Below, one piece after another: positions 28,166 through 37,373 of a stretch of DNA of 64,000 bases. Where the stretch lies: positions 124,001 through 188,000 of the forward strand of contig JAIVFI010000028.1 of assembly GCA_025558095.1 (NCBI GenBank). Reading direction: 5' to 3'. Both the position numbers and the translations under genes were made by a program. The notes beneath the pieces are model-generated. The model did no database searches, had not been told where the DNA came from, and saw nothing but the letters and a program-made list of their open reading frames with translations. Source of the DNA: Hyaloraphidium curvatum (lineage: Eukaryota > Monoblepharomycota > Hyaloraphidiomycetes > Hyaloraphidiales > Hyaloraphidiaceae). Numbering within the stretch: position 1 is the stretch's first letter; each line of letters starts with the position of its first letter.

Positions 28166-28407
28166 CGTGGCGGGTAAGGGTTCGTAGAGAGGGACCGCCG
28201 GGTGCGCGATCCCGGTGGATCCGTACGTATGCCGAGCCGTTTTGCTTTCCTCCTTTTGGGGCGTCGGTCCTGTCATCGGGAGAACCGGAGTCGGAAGAAC
28301 CCGCCCAGCAAAGCCGCCCGTGAGTCCGTCCACGCAACCAAACAACCGCACACCGTCCCACGTGTCCCACGGAATCCCGCTTCATCTCCCATAGCCATCC
28401 CCTGCAG

Positions 28408-29688
28408 ATGCACGTGCTCATCGCCGGCGGCGGCCTCGGCGGCCTGCTGCTCGCGCACTCGCTCCGCGGCACGCCGCACACGTGCTCCGTGCTGGAGCGC
28501 GACGCGTCGCCGCTCGCGAGGGAACAGGGGCTGGTCATCGGGCTGGCGCAGGAGGGCGTCGACGCGCTCGTCAAGGCGGGGCTGGCCGGCGTTTGCCGCG
28601 AGTTGTTCGCGCCGGACGGGCCGGGAGACGTGTTCATCGGGGACCAGTGGGCCCGGTGCCTCATACGCGGGGCAGGGTGGCTCCGCGTCTCGCTGCCTCC
28701 TGTCGAGCCCGGCGGACTGCCGGACGTGCGAAGCGGGCTCGTGGACCGCGCTCTCCTCCGCCGGGCGCTGGCCGCCGCGCTCCCCGAGGGCACGATCAGA
28801 TGGGGTGCACGCGTGGCTGGCTTCCGCGAGGAGGGTGCGAAGATCGCCGCGGTTCTCGACGGCGGCGGAGAGGAGTGGGGCGACGTGCTCGTTGGCGCGG
28901 ACGGGGCCCGAAGCGCGGTGCGGAAGCAGCTCGCGCCGGCGCTGCTGCCAAAGGAGCTGGGGATCTACAACACCGCCGGCACCTTCCACGTGGCCCCGGG
29001 CTCGCCGGAATCGGAAGGCCCGCTGTACAAAGAATCCCTCCGCTCGCTCGTCCGCCTCGGCGGGCTGGACGGCGCTTCCCTCCTCCTATTCACCCCCGGC
29101 CGCGCGCCGGGCTCGGACCGCTCCTTCACGCTGTGGGCGCTCACCGCCCCCCTGCGGCACTTCGACCCCTCCGCCGACTCCCTCCCGCAATCCATCCGCA
29201 TCCTCGAATCGCATTTCCGCATCCCCGAGGCCGCCTCTTTGGTCTCGCTCACCCAACCCGCAGACGTCTATCCCGGGTATGAGATCACCTCCGTCGACCC
29301 CTCGGACCTCGCCGCCTTCCCCATTAAACCCCCTGGATGCAGGGCCACCCTGCTAGGCGATGCAGCGCACAAGACCACCACCCAGGCCGGCCTCGGCGCC
29401 TCGGCCGCCTTCTCGGACGCATTGGAGCTCGCTTCCGCCCTCCGCTCTTCGGGGGACGCCGCGGATCCGACGCCCCTGCTCCGCGGGTACGAAGCCGCGA
29501 TGGCCGCCCGGGCCAAGGGTGTCGTCGCGGCGTCGGCGGGCAACACGCGGCGGCTGCATGCCGAAATGGGGTGGGCGGCGAGGGCGGCGGCGCAGTGGGT
29601 CATGTGGGCGGCGGGATGGGCGATCTGGGGGGTGGGGGCGGGAAGGGTGCTGGTGATGCGGCTGGTCGGGCTGCTTTCGGGGCGGTGA
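28408..29688 (+). CDS. FAD-dependent monooxygenase
   Basis: Intronless, 426 residues. A flavoprotein aromatic-hydroxylase fold: the N-terminal dinucleotide motif HVLIAGGGLGGLLLAHSL, the DVLVGADGARSAVRK DG motif at about 170, and the GD motif ATLLGDAAHKTTTQAGLGA at about 315. The C-terminus has a hydrophobic helix pair (AAQWVMWAAGWAIWGVGAG) that may bind membranes. Substrate unknown; such enzymes hydroxylate phenols or decorate polyketides. It converges on the cluster hydroxylase at 29.9 kb but is only distantly similar to it, so membership of the gentisate cluster is uncertain. Confidence 0.85.
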   Translation: MHVLIAGGGLGGLLLAHSLRGTPHTCSVLERDASPLAREQGLVIGLAQEGVDALVKAGLAGVCRELFAPDGPGDVFIGDQWARCLIRGAGWLRVSLPPVEPGGLPDVRSGLVDRALLRRALAAALPEGTIRWGARVAGFREEGAKIAAVLDGGGEEWGDVLVGADGARSAVRKQLAPALLPKELGIYNTAGTFHVAPGSPESEGPLYKESLRSLVRLGGLDGASLLLFTPGRAPGSDRSFTLWALTAPLRHFDPSADSLPQSIRILESHFRIPEAASLVSLTQPADVYPGYEITSVDPSDLAAFPIKPPGCRATLLGDAAHKTTTQAGLGASAAFSDALELASALRSSGDAADPTPLLRGYEAAMAARAKGVVAASAGNTRRLHAEMGWAARAAAQWVMWAAGWAIWGVGAGRVLVMRLVGLLSGR

Positions 29689-29864
29689 ATGTTGCTCTCG
29701 AATCTTGATGCTTTGACGTCTCTGCGCGGAATCCGAGCCCAAGCTTCAGGACCGACTGTGGAGGCAACCGACAAGAGAATGGCCTCATCTGTATCAATCA
29801 ACAAAATCGCATGTGGATGCTAGCTTCGCCCCCGACTCGGATCGTCCAATCGCCCGCGCGGCCC

Positions 29865-31382
29865 TCAGAGGCGCGCTTCGAAACCCAGCGAGGTCTGCCG
29901 CGCGGAGGCAGGCTTCTTGGCCTCCTGCTTTTCGTAGGCCTTGGGGTCGAACATCTTGTTCTCGTGCTCGGGGTAGAGCGCGGTGGGGCCGTACTGCGAA
30001 GGAGGAAGAAGGAGGTAAGCTGAGGTGAACGGAACCGCAGGCCAGCTTCAAGCAACCCACCAGCCAATCCACGTAGTCGTACGAGTGGATGTCGCGCTCC
30101 TCGAACACCCTGTTGCGCCACTCGCGCGCCTCGCCCTCGAGGTGCCACAGGTCGCCCCAGATCCACGCGGTCGTGAGCACGCGGCGGCAGTGCTCCGGCC
30201 GCACCGCGTTGTACGCCTGGAGCACCCTCTCCCACGGGATTCCCGTCGCGGTGCCCCTGCTTGCCGACCCCTTGGGCCCGCCCGCGAGGCCCACGTGCTC
30301 CGAGAGCACCCACGCGTCCTCGATGGCCATCACCGCGCCCTGGGCGAGGTACTGCAGCGGCGGGTGCGCGGCGTCGCCCGTGAGCGCGATGCGGCCCTTG
30401 ACCCAGTCCATGATCGGCTCGCGGGTGAACATGCGCCACCACTTGTCGCGCCACATGTTGGGCAGGCACTCCCGCACCCCGGGGTGGGTCTTGGCAAACG
30501 CGCCGTCGAGCTCGTCGGGGGTGCCCCAGTCGGCCTCGCCGCGGACGGCCTTGGGCGACTCGAACACCGCGACGAGGTTGAACATCTCCCCCGCGCGGAG
30601 GGGGTACTGCACAAGGTGGCACTTGGGCCCGACGTAGACGACGACGTCCTTGAGCGAGACGCCGAGCTCGCGGACCGCCTTGTCGGCGGGGAGCGTGCCG
30701 CGGTAGGCGACGTAGCTCGACGAGACGGGCTTGTCGTCGCTTAGCAGGGGGCGGGCGACGGAGTGCATGCCGTCGGCGGCCATGACGAGCTCGGCGCGCT
30801 CGGTGCGGTCGCCGAACTTTGCGACGGCGCCGCCGTCGACGTTCTCGTAGCCGGTGCAGGCGGCGTTGGTGACGAGGTCGACGCCCACGCGCTTGCAGGC
30901 GCGCAGGAAGACGCCGTGCAGGTCCGAGCGGTGGATGACGAGGTACGGGTGGCCGTAGCGGCGCTCGCAGTCCTTGAGGTCAAGGCGAGTGAGCTGCACC
31001 GGAGGCGTGATCAGCGATGTGCACCATATGACGGTGCTAAAGGATCCACGCCTCCTTGCCTGTGATCGCATCGCGTGCGACGATGTTCTCGGGCAGCACC
31101 CCAAGGCTGACCACCTCGTCCAGCAGCCCCCAGTCGTCGAGGATGCGCGTGCAGTTGGGCGCGATCTGCAGGCCGGCGCCGGCCTCGCCGAACTCGGGCG
31201 CGCGTTCGAGCACGCGGACCTTGAGGCCCTTGCGGGTGAGCGCGAAGGCGGTCGCGAGGCCGCCAATCCCGCCGCCGACAACGACTGGCGGGGGCGGGAG
31301 TCAGTTCTGAGAGGTTTGGGAGACGGCGAGGGAGGGACACACCGACGTCGACGTCCGGCTTCTTCACGTTCAGGCTCGACAT
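29865..31382 (-). CDS. Salicylate/3-hydroxybenzoate hydroxylase-type FAD monooxygenase
   Basis: Four exons are proposed: 31343-31382, 31052-31284, 30061-30993 and 29865-29993; 444 residues. The first splice restores VVVVGGGIGGLATAFAL. The DG motif is MAADGMHSVARPLL and the GD motif ALTGDAAHPPLQYLAQGA, as in salicylate hydroxylases and 3-hydroxybenzoate 6-hydroxylases. The 58-nt second intron (30994-31051) fits only if it begins with GC (GAG|GCGTGG...GTGCAG). It then joins DAITGKE to LTRLDLKDCERRYGHP, as in relatives, while GT alternatives break the frame or hit a TAG. The last intron joins YVDWL to YGPTALYPEHEN. Divergent from gentisate dioxygenase 259 bases away, so the enzyme most likely makes gentisate (from 3-hydroxybenzoate or salicylate) with NAD(P)H and O2. 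Confidence 0.85.
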
Positions 31383-31641
31383 GGCTTCGGGCGAATGAGT
31401 GCCGAGTGCAACGAGTGGAGGTATGAGCTGGAGGATACGAGGTTTGCCGTCTGTCCGAACCGGGGGTTAAAGGTCCCTCCCGATTTGCCCCCCGTACGGA
31501 GCTTCGCCCCCATCGCCACTCCCGCTGCATGCCGGGGGCAACGCTTGAGTCATTAAAGCAGCGGGAGGCAGTCGCCGTGCTCGAAGCGATTTGCCCGAAG
31601 GAAAGGCATCTCACCACCCGGAGTACCCGACGCACACCAGC
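31383..31641. promoter_or_regulatory. Bidirectional promoter of hydroxylase and gentisate dioxygenase
   Basis: The start codons of the two divergent pathway genes are 259 bases apart, so they probably share control, perhaps by the Zn2Cys6 proteins downstream. A CGG near 31460 could be half of a Zn2Cys6 site, but no clear CGG-N-CCG pair was verified. Confidence 0.5.
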
Positions 31642-32860
31642 ATGTCCCCCGTCACCCAGGAAGTCGCCAACGGCGTGCACGCTGTCGCCCCGCAGGCCGC
31701 CGCCAAGGCAGGCGGCAAGATACAGGAGACCATTACGGACCTGCCGGCCCTCGGGCGCCTCGAAGACCTGCCTCAGGTGCGCTGCCGTCGCCGTGTCGAA
31801 GCTCCGAATCATGTGCTGACCCTCCTTCGCATTGCAGGACTACCGCGACGATCTGACCAAGCTCAACCTGGTCCCCCTGTGGCCCTCGCTCCGCGCCGTC
31901 CTCCCCCCCGGCGTGCCCTCGCGACGCACGCAGGCCACCGCGTGGGCCTACACGGACATCCGCCCCCTGCTCCTCAAGGCCGGCGAGCTCACCCCCATGG
32001 AAAAGGCCGAGCGCCGCGTGCTCGTCCTCGCCAACCCCGGCCGCGGCCTCGAGAACATGCAGGCGTCGCCGTCGATCTACCTCGGCATGCAGCTGCTCCT
32101 CCCCGGCGAGTTCGCACCGGCGCACCGGCACACCCCAAACGCCGTCCGCATGGTGGTCGAGGGCAAGGGGGCGTACACCGTCGTGGCGGGCGAGAAGTGT
32201 CCGATGGAGCGCGGCGACCTGATCCTCACCCCGACGGGGCAGTGGCACGAGCACGAGCACGCCGGCTCGGAGCCCGTGGTCTGGCTCGACGTGCTCGACC
32301 TGCCCCTCGTGTACTACGCCGAGGCGTCGTACGTCATCGAGGGCTCGAGGCAGGGGCACACGGCCAAGCGCGGCGACAAGCTCTACGCCCGCGGCGGGGT
32401 GCTCCCCACCCCGGCCTTCCGCCGCGCCGCCGATCCCTACCCCATGCTGCGCTATCCCTGGGCCGAGGCCAAGGCGGCGCTGCTGGCGCTGGCCGAGACG
32501 GGCGAGGAGCGCGTGCAGGTGTCGTACGTCAACCCCGAGACCGGAGCTCCGTGCGAGAACAACCTCCGCTTCGGCGCGATGATGCTCCGCCCGGGGCAGC
32601 AGCTCACGCTACCCGTGCGGAGCACCGCGCAGGTGTTCCACGCCATCGAGGGCGCGGCTTCGGTGCAGGTCGATGGCAGGGACTTTGCGCTCGCGACGGC
32701 TGACACGGCGTGCGCACCCGGGTACGCCGACATCGCGCTGAGCAACGCGAGCGCGACGGAGCCGGCGTTCGTGTTCGTCGCCGACGAGGAGCCGATCCAG
32801 AAGAAAATGGGCGTGTACGAGGAGAGGGGGTTCGAGGCCGGCGTGCCCAACATGCCGTGA
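31642..32860 (+). CDS. Gentisate 1,2-dioxygenase
   Basis: Two exons, 31642-31776 and 31838-32860, with a 61-nt GTGCGC...TTGCAG intron; 385 residues. A bicupin: the N-terminal cupin has the iron ligands in FAPAHRHTPNAVRMVVEGKG (H141, H143) and GQWHEHEH (H182 region), followed by WLDVLDLPLVYYAEASYVIE, typical of the family. The C-terminal cupin is LRPGQQLTLPVRSTAQVFHA. The enzyme opens gentisate to maleylpyruvate using Fe(II) and O2. An in-frame ATG at 31591 would add 17 residues. Its neighbours supply the hydroxylation before it and the hydrolysis after it. Confidence 0.93.
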
Positions 32861-33115
32861 ATCGGGGCGAGAGGCGGTTCTGTATTGCATCCAGTAGTCA
32901 ACGCTTGGTTTTGCATCCACTCTTTCCTCGTCTGTTCCCGCCGGATGGCCGCTCCTCCCGTTCAGCGGCGGCCGCCCGGGGAAGCACCTCGTGCTCCTGG
33001 TAGCGAGCTCCATGGTAGCCGCCTTGCTGGAAGGGTCGCACGTGGAGCAGGTCGGGGGAGCAGCTGAATGCGGGCAAGCTGCCGGGCGAAAGTCATCACT
33101 AAAATCAGGTGAAGG

Positions 33116-34141
33116 CTAGGTTTCGGGATCTGGAATGTCCTCGACAATGAGTTCGGAAAGATTATATGCCGCTGCCACGATCTCTTCCTGCACGGGAATG
33201 TACTTCCGGCGCCGTTTCACGTGGAGGCGACGCAGCCCGGGCAGCCGGAAAGGCCACTTCCCGCCGAGGCCAAGGAATTCGCCCACGTCGAACTCTTTCC
33301 ACGATGCCATGAGCAGGGTGAACTGGGTAAGGCGGATGCCGCCGACGTGCAGCCACTTCCAGAGGTCCTCGGCCCATCGCGGCTCCATGCAGCGCAGCAC
33401 GACGAGTTCCTGAAGCTTTGGGCATCCCATGACGAAGGGCTCCACGGGCCAAAAGTCCCGGAAGGGATGGACCGTCAAGCGCCTGATGTTGTCGAGCCGA
33501 AGCCCGTGCGAGAGACAAAGTTCGGATAGATCGTAACGCTTCTCGGGGTGTTTGTCGTCCTAAAGGTCAAGGTGCACAGGCGCGGATAGCACCAGCTCTT
33601 CCAGATTGGGCAATCCGGCCAAGCAGTAGAGAAAGTCTCGCGGCAGCCGGTCGATTTCTACGCGCACGATTTTCCGGCTGCCCATGAGGAGGCGCTGCAG
33701 TTCCCATTCCCACATTTCGTCCTGCTCCATGGCCATGGCCTGAGGCGCCGAGATATCCAGTCGCCGGATCAGCGACGCTGGTGCAACCCCGCGTGGCCCC
33801 GAGGCAAGCAAGAAGTCGATGAAGGTCTCGAGGAGGGCGCAGAACAGGGTGTGGTCTGGCAGAGACCGACGGACGAAAGGAAACAACCGAAGACGCATGC
33901 TACCGTACAGCAGCGGCGACAAAAAGTCGTAGGTGTCAGCGGAAGCCAAGGCGAGCTCGACGAGGCTCTTCCGCGGGAGGTAGCGCGCGATGTGGCGCCA
34001 GAGCTCCACAGGAAGCGCGAACGACGACGCGGCGCCGCCCTCGTCGGGGGGGCCCGCATCGCCCACGACGACATCGGCCGCCATTTTCAGAGGGCGATCT
34101 TTCGTTTCCGTGCCAGCGTTGGTACCGCTGGTCGCGTGCAA
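33116..34141 (-). CDS. F-box/LRR-like protein with an in-frame TAG
   Basis: The N-terminal F-box is FALPVELWRHIARYLPRKSL (about residues 42-61). Leucine-rich segments follow (LPNLEELVLSAP, CPKLQELVVLRC, LPGLRRLHVK), as in fungal substrate-recognition F-box proteins. The frame is clearly coding on both sides of a TAG at 33560-33562. With the stop the product has 193 residues; read through it would have about 341. The TAG ends an 18-base GTGCAC...TTTAG stretch, or a 33-base GTGCTA...TTTAG stretch. Removing either keeps frame, but both are far below the intron sizes seen elsewhere here. The alternatives are a nonsense allele or a sequence error. The gene lies inside the gentisate cluster but need not be part of the pathway. 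Confidence 0.65.
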
Positions 34142-34485
34142 GGAGTCGCTCCCCGGGGCTCCGGACCCTGAGCGTTTAGACGTTCACACGTTCGCGGCCA
34201 GAATGGACCCCGTGCCCAGCAAACAGATCCAGATCGTCTTTATACTCCCGAACTTGATATATATGTAGAGCGTCTTCACATTTTTCTGAGCTGGGCGCAT
34301 CCGCCACCTGTCCTGTCACCCGGCCGCCGGCGCACCTGGTCGCACGGCATTCCAAGACTACCTTGAGAGGATGGATCGGACGAACAAGGTAGCGCGAAGC
34401 GGATCAGATACAATGCGCATCACCATGAATTCAAAGAGGAAACCCAATAACAATGGCAGTCTACAGATGCTGCTTTTTCCATGAT
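34142..34485. other. Intergenic region upstream of the F-box gene
   Basis: About 344 bases between two minus-strand genes, AT-richer near 34230-34460. It serves as the promoter of the F-box gene and the 3' region of the permease gene. No gene was seen. Confidence 0.4.
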
Positions 34486-36261
34486 TTAGCTCTTCTCCTC
34501 GGCGGCCTTCTCAGCGACCTCGATCGAAGCGTCCGGCGCCACCTTGCCGATCGGGATCGCGATGGCCTCGTGGTGGCCGCTCTCCATGATCTGCATGTCC
34601 TCGGCATTCTTCGCGGCCTGGTAGCGGAGGATGTAGGGGATCGCTGGACGCAGGAAGGATCAGATCCGGGCCGATGTGCAGAGGGCGTGGGAGACCCACG
34701 GATGAAGCAGAGGAGCGAAATGGCGTAGCAGCCGTACGAGGCGAACATGCCGGGCACGTAGTTGGGCGCGTCCTTGTTGGGGAACAGGAACGGCCCGACG
34801 ACGAGGGCGCCGGCGTAGGCGGTGAGGGTGAAGGCCGAGTTGACCGTGGCGCGGCCAGTGCCCTTGGAGCTGTTGGCGCGGTAGGCCCAGATGATGGGGT
34901 AGGCCGAGGTGGTGAGGCCGGCGAGGAGGACGAAGAGGAGGCGCACGCCGGCGGGGACGGCGGATGGGTTGAGGGCGGTGATGGCGAGGGGGAGGGAGCC
35001 GACGAGCGGGAAGAAGGCGATGGTGAAGATGATGTGCTTGATGCGCTCGTTGGTCCAGTCCGAGTGCCAGCTGTTGATCAGGATGGCGATGGTGTTGCAG
35101 CCGTGCGAGAGGGCGGCGATGCCGTTGGCCTGGACCGAGGTCTTGAAGCCGAGACCCTGAATGATCGAGGGAAGCAGGGCGGAGGAGCCAGCGACTGGGA
35201 GATCGAGGAAGTAAGGGCGGATCGGGTGCTGCAGACGGTAAAGACACCCACTGGGAATGGCGATCAAGAACTGGAAGAAGAAGAAGAGCCACAGGACGGG
35301 GTCTGCGAGCTCCTTCAAAATGTCGTCCTTGGTGATCTTGTCCAGAGCGGAAGGCGCATTGGGCGGCAGGCGGCGGACGGCGATGTCTTTCTCGGCGTCG
35401 GTAAGGAACTTTGCGTCTTGTGGGAAACCGGGCAGAATGAATTAGAGTACAACGCCGTAGATGATGGCCGGGATGCCCTCGAGGATAAAGAGCCACTGCC
35501 AGCTGAACAGGCCGCCGAGGCCGTTCATGTTGGAGACGCCGATGGCGATGAAGCCGCCGACCATGCCCGCGACGCCGAGGCCGGTGAACGAGACGCCCAT
35601 GCGCTTGCCGCGCTCGCGCTGTGTGTACCTGGAAGGACGAGCCGAGGTCAGTCGAAGCGCGGGAGGTAGAGAGGCCGCAACCCACCAGAACGAGAGGTAA
35701 TAGGGCACGCCGGGAAGCAGACCGGCCTCGGCGACACCGAGGAAGAAGCGTGTTGCCATCGCGCCGGCAAAGTTGTGCACCACGGCCTGGCACATGACGA
35801 TCGCGCCCCAGGTGACCATGATGCGGGAGAACCACTTGGGCGCCGACATCTTCTTGAGCAGGAAGTTGCTGAACGGCTCGCAGAGGAACAGGCCGATGCC
35901 GTAGATGGAGATGACCCAGTTGAACTGCACGCCGGTGAGGTTCCACGAGGCCTCGATGGACTCGTCGGTGCCCGAGTTCAGGACCTTGGCGTTGGCCATA
36001 TTCTGGCGGTCGAGGTAGCCAAGGAACATCATGATGAAGCACGGGAGCAGGATGCGGTTGTCCATCTTGCGGACGATGCGGCGCTCCTCCTCCGCCGACC
36101 AGTCGCCCTCGGGGATGAAGGACTCCTGCGCGACATCGATCTTCTTGTTCTTGTCGGGCCCTGAGAAGAAAAACGCGTAAGTGGCGCGTCGTTGAGCCGC
36201 GCAACGCCAGCGTCCCGAGGGACGGGCGTCGCGTTCGTCACTCACAAAGGCAGCCTGCCAT
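34486..36261 (-). CDS. MFS anion permease (Dal5/ACS family) with an in-frame TAA
   Basis: Exons 36246-36261, 35686-36160, 35252-35628, 34700-35194 and 34486-34643; introns 85, 57, 57 and 56 nt; 506 codons. It is a 12-TM permease of the anion:cation symporter type: FLGYLDRQNMANAKV in loop 1 (DRxNxxNA), PKWFSRIMVTWGAI, LGVAEAGLLPGVPYYLSFWY, EGIPAIIYGVV. Relatives carry allantoate, nicotinate, quinate or hydroxybenzoate; here an aromatic acid is inferred from the cluster. A TAA at 35442-35444 interrupts the frame where homologues have an aromatic or Thr codon: GVVL, stop, FILPGFPQDAKFL. Both sides are plainly coding. A 42-base intron here would delete conserved residues, so a nonsense allele or error is more likely. 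The tiny first exon is tentative. Confidence 0.75.
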
Positions 36262-36505
36262 TGCGACGGTGGTTGTCGGTGTCGGGGAGAACGTTCGAGA
36301 GGGCGACTGGCAATGAAGACGGGAGGCAATGCGGGAGGCATCCTTGCCTGCGGCCTCTTCTAGCGCGGGTGTTTGCCCTCGGAGTTGGGGGGCAAGTCCC
36401 GCCTCCCTTGCCACCCCAGTCCCCCCGAATCACAGAAAAGGTCCGCAGGCAAACCAGCTGCTGCCGCATCGTCTAGACTGTCTGCACGTTCCGCCCACAC
36501 TCACG
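36262..36505. promoter_or_regulatory. Bidirectional promoter of permease and FAH-family hydrolase
   Basis: A 244-base gap between divergent start codons, the second divergent pair of the gentisate cluster. The arrangement suggests co-regulation of uptake and the last pathway step. No specific operator was identified. Confidence 0.45.
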
Positions 36506-37266
36506 ATGACCGCCTCGGAGTACCTGTTCGAGCCTCCGCCCGTCCGGTCGCTGCCCGTTCGCGGCGAGCAGCGAAAGTTCCCCGTCAACCGCCTCTTCTT
36601 CGTGGGCCGCAACTACCATGCTCACGCCCGGGAGATGGGCCGGCCGGTGGACAAGTCGGTGGAGAGGCCGTTCTACTTCACCAAGTCCATTGACACGCTG
36701 ACCCTGAGCGGTGCGGTGCTTACTACCAGTCGCGCTCGGACTCCAACTGATTCGCGCTTCCAGGTGCCACCACGCCCTATCCTCCCTCGACCAAGAACTA
36801 CCACTTCGAGATGGAGCTGGTGGTTGCCATCGGCAAGCCCGGCTTCCGCGTTCTTGCCGACAAGGCCGCCGAGATCGTGTATGGATACGCCGCCGGGCTC
36901 GACATGACCCGACGCGACGTGCAGCTGGAGGCCCGGGACAAGGGCCGGCCGTGGGACCTGGGCAAGGACGTGGAGCACTCGAGCGTGTGCTCCGAGATCG
37001 TGCCGATGGAGGGGCAGATCGTGTCCAAGGGGGCGATCGTGCTGAGCGTCAACGGCGCGACCAAGCAGTCCTCGGACGTTGCGAAGCTCATCTGGGACAT
37101 CCCGGAGATCATCGCCGACCTGAGCCAGTTCTACCACCTGCAGGCCGGGGACTTGATCTACACGGGTACGCCGGAGGGCGTCGCCGCGGTGCTGCCAGGC
37201 GACAAGATCGAGGGCAGCGTCGAGGGCATTGCCGAGGTGGGGCTGACGGTCGGTAATGTAGAGTAA
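36506..37266 (+). CDS. Fumarylpyruvate hydrolase-type FAH family enzyme
   Basis: Two exons, 36506-36710 and 36764-37266, with a 53-nt intron; 235 residues, the short form typical of bacterial NagK rather than fumarylacetoacetase. Signatures are FFVGRNYHAHAREMGRPV, the metal-site E-x-E in YHFEMELVVAIGKPG, YAAGLDMTRRDVQ and DLIYTGTPEGVAAVLPGD. Next to gentisate dioxygenase the best reading is hydrolysis of fumarylpyruvate to fumarate and pyruvate. General acylpyruvase or oxaloacetate decarboxylase (FAHD1-like) activity is the alternative. No mitochondrial presequence is obvious. Confidence 0.87.
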
Positions 37267-37373
37267 ATGCGTTCATCTTCATGGGAATTGCAAAACAAAG
37301 ACCGTCCTTCCTTGCTCTGATCCCGTCCTCCCAACTCCCAAGGTCCCGTCTCGGCAAACCCCGCAACAATGTC

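Noticed and set aside
31021-31080. Stop codon reassignment, prompted by several in-frame stops
   Set aside because: TAA, TAG and TGA all end well-supported genes here (for example 21004-21006, 10868-10870, 17664-17666), so the code is standard.
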